From assembly GCA_036501515.1 (NCBI GenBank), contig DASYAD010000282.1:1-17431 (forward strand): a DNA stretch of 17,431 nucleotides, written 5' to 3'. Under the pieces are notes generated by a model, which saw only the letters and a program-made list of their open reading frames with translations, was not told the DNA's origin and did no database searches. This document shows, one piece after another, positions 14,792 through 17,431 of the stretch; position 1 is the stretch's first letter; every line of letters begins with the position of its first letter. The translations under genes were made by a program, and so were the position numbers. This stretch comes from Trebonia sp036501515. Lineage in GTDB: Bacteria > Actinomycetota > Actinomycetes > Streptosporangiales > Streptosporangiaceae.

Positions 14792-14835
14792 GAGGAGACT
14801 TTGGCGAGGCCGATTTGACCCAGGTAACCCCCACC

Positions 14836-15486
14836 ATGCGCCGCGGGGCAGGGCGCCCCACCCGCGAGCAGGCCGAAGCGCGCCATCAGGAACTGCTTGA
14901 CGCCGCACTGGACCTGTTCCTCGAGCGCGGTTTCGAGCTGACCACGATCGAGATGGTCGCCACGCGGGTCAGCATGACCAGGCGCACGGTCTATGCCCTC
15001 TATCCCGATAAGGCCGCGCTGTTTCGCACCGCTGTGCAACGCGCCATCGAGCGGCAGATCGTGCCGCAGGACACGCTGGCGGGGTTCGACAAAGGCGACC
15101 TCACGGAAACGCTGGAACGGGTCGCCCGGCTGCGTATCGCCCAGGTGATGACGCCGAACGGCCTGCGCCTGCAGCGCATCATCAACACGGAGAGCTACCG
15201 CTTCCCCGAAATCTTCACCGCCAACCTCGAGCAGAGCGCCAAGCCGGTGCTTGAATTCGTCGCCGGCGTCCTCGACCGTGCTGCCGCGGCCGGCCGAATC
15301 TCACCCACCGACTCCGGTTCCGCCGCCTCCGCCTTCATGAGCATGGTGGTCGGCGGTCAGGTGCGCGCGATCGTCAGCGGTCGCGTACCGACGCAGGCGG
15401 AACTGGACAGGAAGGTCCGCTTCACTGTTCACCTGCTGCTCGACGGCCTCCGGCCGCGCGAAGACGATCAGGGGAAAGCACCGTGA
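14836..15486 (+). CDS. TetR family regulator of the reductase/SDR locus
   Basis: The 216-residue protein begins with the basic MRRGAGRPTREQAEARHQELL common in TetR proteins of this type. The DNA-binding domain follows: LDAALDLFLERGFELTTIEMVATRVSMTRRTVYALYPDKAALF (21-63). The C-terminal half (NLEQSAKPVLEFVAGVLDRAAAAGRI) resembles the AefR-like effector domain. An upstream in-frame ATG at 14755 exists, but the GRPTREQ start is typical and the added part reads like noncoding sequence; the ribosome binding site for 14836 is weak (AGG at 11 bases), and a TTG at 14815 cannot be excluded. The stop overlaps the SDR start (GTGA). Being divergent from the LuxE-LuxC pair, it likely controls both transcripts, possibly sensing an acyl compound. 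Confidence 0.88.
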   Translation: MRRGAGRPTREQAEARHQELLDAALDLFLERGFELTTIEMVATRVSMTRRTVYALYPDKAALFRTAVQRAIERQIVPQDTLAGFDKGDLTETLERVARLRIAQVMTPNGLRLQRIINTESYRFPEIFTANLEQSAKPVLEFVAGVLDRAAAAGRISPTDSGSAASAFMSMVVGGQVRAIVSGRVPTQAELDRKVRFTVHLLLDGLRPREDDQGKAP

Positions 15487-16355
15487 GAATCGATGCGAGC
15501 AGGCACGTGGCGCTCGTCACCGGAGCCAGTTCAGGCATCGGGAAGTCGGCCGCCGTCAAGCTCGCGGCGCTCGGCTGGCAGGTCATCGGCGTCGGCCGCG
15601 ACCCGGAGCGCAGTGCCGCCGCCGAAGCGGAAATCGCCGCCGCGGCACCAGACGGCGGCTTCACGATGGTGCGCGCCGACTTCACCGTGATGGCTGAGGT
15701 CAAACGCGTGGCCGACGAGGTAACGACCCGAACCGGGCGTCTCGATGTCCTGGTCAACAACGCGGGCGGCGTGCGGGACCGTCAGGTCATCACCGCCGAC
15801 GGCACTGAGGCGACGTTCGCCGCCAACCACCTCGCTCCCTTCCTGCTGACGCGGGAGCTGATGCCGTTGCTCAAGGCGAGCTCGGCCAGCCAGCCGCCGG
15901 GGACGACGCGGGTGATCGCCGTGTCGTCGAGCGCCCACCGGGTGGTCAAGGGACTCAACTGGGACGACTTGCAGAGTCTGGACGACTTCCGCGCCACCCC
16001 CGCCTACTGCCGGGCCAAGTTCGCCAACATCCTCTTCACCCGTGAGCTGGCACGCCGGTGCGGCCCGGACGGAATCGTCGCCCAGGCCATGCATCCCGGC
16101 ACGGTCGCCAGCAACTTCGCCTCGCACGGCGACGAGGTACTGCGGACGCACATGGCTACGACCGACACCGTGCCGCCCGACGAGCCGGCCGAGACGCTGG
16201 TCTGGCTTGCCACCGAGCCCGAAGGGGGCCGCGACGGCGGGCGCTACTTCTACCGGAAGGCAGAAGAAACGCCCGCTCCCGGCGCCCAGGACGACGCCGC
16301 CGCCAGGCGGCTGTGGGCGGAAAGCGAGACTCTGCTGTCCAGGCTCGGTTTCTAG
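15483..16355 (+). CDS. Short-chain dehydrogenase/reductase (SDR)
   Basis: The 290-residue protein has the classical SDR layout: TGASSGIG cofactor loop (13-20), D67 in RADFT, NNAG (92-95), the catalytic Ser in IAVSSSAH (145-152), and the active pair Y175 and K179 in AYCRAK. An Arg after the second strand (GRDPER, 38-43) suggests NADP(H) preference. Length and the extended section VVKGLNWDDLQ before the Tyr recall retinol-dehydrogenase-like SDRs, which act on long-chain or isoprenoid alcohols and aldehydes. GGGGA lies seven bases before the GTG start, which overlaps the TetR stop. Being coupled to the regulator of the aldehyde-forming pair, it may reduce or oxidise the aldehyde product; that role is inferred from position. 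Confidence 0.9.
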   Translation: MRIDASRHVALVTGASSGIGKSAAVKLAALGWQVIGVGRDPERSAAAEAEIAAAAPDGGFTMVRADFTVMAEVKRVADEVTTRTGRLDVLVNNAGGVRDRQVITADGTEATFAANHLAPFLLTRELMPLLKASSASQPPGTTRVIAVSSSAHRVVKGLNWDDLQSLDDFRATPAYCRAKFANILFTRELARRCGPDGIVAQAMHPGTVASNFASHGDEVLRTHMATTDTVPPDEPAETLVWLATEPEGGRDGGRYFYRKAEETPAPGAQDDAAARRLWAESETLLSRLGF

Positions 16356-16415
16356 CCTCAGCAGCATCATGAGGAGCTCGGCACGCGGAGAGGCGAAACC
16401 CCGACTGGCTTATCT

Positions 16416-16457
16416 CTGCCGGTAGGCAGTGGAGCGGTGCTGGATGTCCTGCACCGC
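16416..16457. terminator. Two small hairpins between convergent genes
   Basis: CTGCC (16416-16420) pairs with GGCAG (16425-16429) around GGTA, and GCGGTGC (16434-16440) pairs with GCACCGC (16451-16457) around a 10-base loop. They lie in the 113-bp gap where the SDR and membrane-protein genes converge, and nothing else was found there. Termination is inferred from position and structure. Confidence 0.45.
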
Positions 16458-16468
16458 CACAAGCACTG

Positions 16469-17398
16469 TTACGGCAGCTGTAGTTCGTTACGGCTATGGC
16501 ACTCCGTCGGCGTAGGCATGCCAGCGTTGGTGGGCCTCTGCAGTTCGGGGGCGCGGGCGCGGAGGGCGGCGACGGCGGTGGCGGGGTCGCCGGCGTAGAA
16601 GCGGAAGACGCGGGCACGGGCCTGCTTGCCCAGCGGACGCGTGAATGTCACCGGCCGGCCGAGTTCCACGGTGACTGTCGTCTGGCCGCCTTGGGTGAGG
16701 TCGGCGCATCCGTCATCGTCGACTGCCCCCTTCTTCCCGCGCGCGGTCCGGCGCTCGACCCGGACGGCGGCGATGTCCTGCCCTGGGATCCGGATGTCGA
16801 GAAGGGCGCCGGAGCGCAGCCGCAGCGAGCCGTCCGCGCCGATGACGTGAGGACGGACCACGAAGGAAGCGAACAGGCCAAACAGGAAGAGCACGCCCCA
16901 TACGTCGAGGGCGAGCGTGATCTCGCGGACCAGCGGCCAGGGGATGAGAAAGGCGAGAACTACCGTCTCGATGACGGAAAGGTAGACGAGGGTGAGCAGG
17001 AGGCCCGCACCGCCGGACGCGTACCGGACCGCGATGTCACCCTTGCGCACGCCGTGCCGCCAGCGGCCGGCCAGCAACCGCAGGATGCTGGTGTAGAGCC
17101 GGAACTCGTGGATCATGAGCCTGAGCCCCGGGACTGACACCACGTCCGCGGCGATCGCGTAGAGGGCGGCCCGCCTGGTCAGGCCGCCGCGCCGGTAGCG
17201 GCTATAGGCCGTGGCCAACCTCGCCACCAGGAATATGAGGGGGACGGTCATCGCCAGTTCCAGGGCGAGGAGGGCCGTGGACCCGAGGCGGACTCCGGCC
17301 GCGGCGCACAGCGCCAGCAGCAGTACCCCAGCCACCCTGACCCCGATGGACCACCACACCGTCTTGCGCAGGGAACGGCTCGCGGTACGGCCCGTCAT
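16469..17398 (-). CDS. Multi-pass membrane protein of unknown function
   Basis: I do not recognise the family. The 309-residue protein has four clear hydrophobic segments in two pairs: about 15-36 (WWSIGVRVAGVLLLALCAAAG), 38-60 (LLALELAMTVPLIFLVARLA), 130-152 (GLLLTLVYLSVIETVVLAFLIPW) and 160-186 (LALDVWGVLFLFGLFASFVV). Between the pairs lies a basic helical section (YSRYRRGGLTRR, RLYTSILRLLAGRWRHGVRKG). The last ~120 residues are soluble and strand-rich (GSLRLRSGALLDIRIPGQDIAAVRVERRTA, TTVTVELGRPVTFTRPLG), which recalls bacterial PH-like domains after membrane helices. The start ATG has GAGG five bases upstream and overlaps an upstream stop (ATGA), so it is the second gene of an operon that extends past the window. 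Confidence 0.8.
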   Translation of the reverse strand: MTGRTASRSLRKTVWWSIGVRVAGVLLLALCAAAGVRLGSTALLALELAMTVPLIFLVARLATAYSRYRRGGLTRRAALYAIAADVVSVPGLRLMIHEFRLYTSILRLLAGRWRHGVRKGDIAVRYASGGAGLLLTLVYLSVIETVVLAFLIPWPLVREITLALDVWGVLFLFGLFASFVVRPHVIGADGSLRLRSGALLDIRIPGQDIAAVRVERRTARGKKGAVDDDGCADLTQGGQTTVTVELGRPVTFTRPLGKQARARVFRFYAGDPATAVAALRARAPELQRPTNAGMPTPTECHSRNELQLP

Positions 17399-17431
17399 GA
17401 CTTCCTCATCAGGTCGATGGCACGGCGGATC
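17395..17431 (-). CDS. C-terminal end of an upstream gene (partial)
   Basis: The last bases of the window, read on the minus strand, give IRRAIDLMRKS followed by TGA, and that TGA overlaps the ATG of the membrane protein gene as ATGA. The overlap and ordinary codon use make a real gene end likely. Eleven codons are too few to name a family. Confidence 0.45.
   Translation of the reverse strand, partial: IRRAIDLMRKS

Noticed and set aside
14706..14861. N-terminal extension of the LuxE-like protein up to 14861
   Set aside because: The extra 52 codons cover the divergent promoter gap and have no ribosome binding site, while GTG 14705 has a good one.
11932..16355. A luminescence (lux) operon
   Set aside because: Only LuxC- and LuxE-like genes are present. 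No luciferase subunit, LuxD thioesterase or flavin reductase could be found on either strand.
1..17431. Mobile element, CRISPR array, tRNA or rRNA
   Set aside because: No transposase or integrase motifs, no long terminal repeats, no regular repeat-spacer pattern and no tRNA-like clover were seen on either strand.

Overview
The window is GC-rich (roughly 70% by eye), dense in genes, and uses GTG starts, 4-bp ATGA/GTGA overlaps and very few TTA codons. This fits an actinomycete-type chromosome (Actinomycetota). No rRNA, tRNA, insertion sequence, integrase or CRISPR array was seen. Sixteen protein genes are supported, plus the last codons of a seventeenth at the right edge.

Left part (1-5060): two regulator/target pairs stand back to back. 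A TetR repressor (623-1246, minus) is divergent from an alpha/beta hydrolase (1324-2190, plus); an isochorismatase-fold protein that lacks the catalytic Cys lies downstream of the TetR. A MarR regulator (2218-2715, minus) is divergent from a DrrA/DrrB-type ABC exporter and a small Ddn-like (F420-type) oxidoreductase (2765-5055, plus). In both divergent gaps I see the same layout: a -35/-10 pair with a 17-bp spacer, an inverted repeat in or across that spacer, and a predicted +1 that falls exactly on the A of the ATG. This predicts regulated leaderless mRNAs.

Middle (4774-11745): an MFS transporter runs convergently into the Ddn-like gene. Its reading frame overlaps that gene by 282 bp, so its last ~93 residues are only the antisense of the neighbour. 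Next come a secreted Ig-like plus phytase-like-domain protein (6374-8065), a GC hairpin terminator, and a two-gene heterodimeric ABC exporter (minus strand). One exporter subunit carries a degenerate ATPase site and the other a canonical catalytic Glu.

Right part (11932-16355): the most distinctive locus. A minus-strand pair encodes a LuxE/PaaK-like acyl-adenylating enzyme (13353-14705) and a LuxC-like acyl reductase (11932-13356), joined by a GTGA overlap. It is divergent from a TetR regulator and an SDR oxidoreductase, also joined by a GTGA overlap. This looks like an acid-to-aldehyde reductase module, as in bacterial bioluminescence, but no luciferase (luxAB) or LuxD thioesterase is present. 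A strong hairpin (11832-11857) separates it from the ABC exporter genes. The window ends with a multi-pass membrane protein of unknown function (16469-17398, minus), coupled by an ATGA overlap to an upstream gene that is cut off by the edge.
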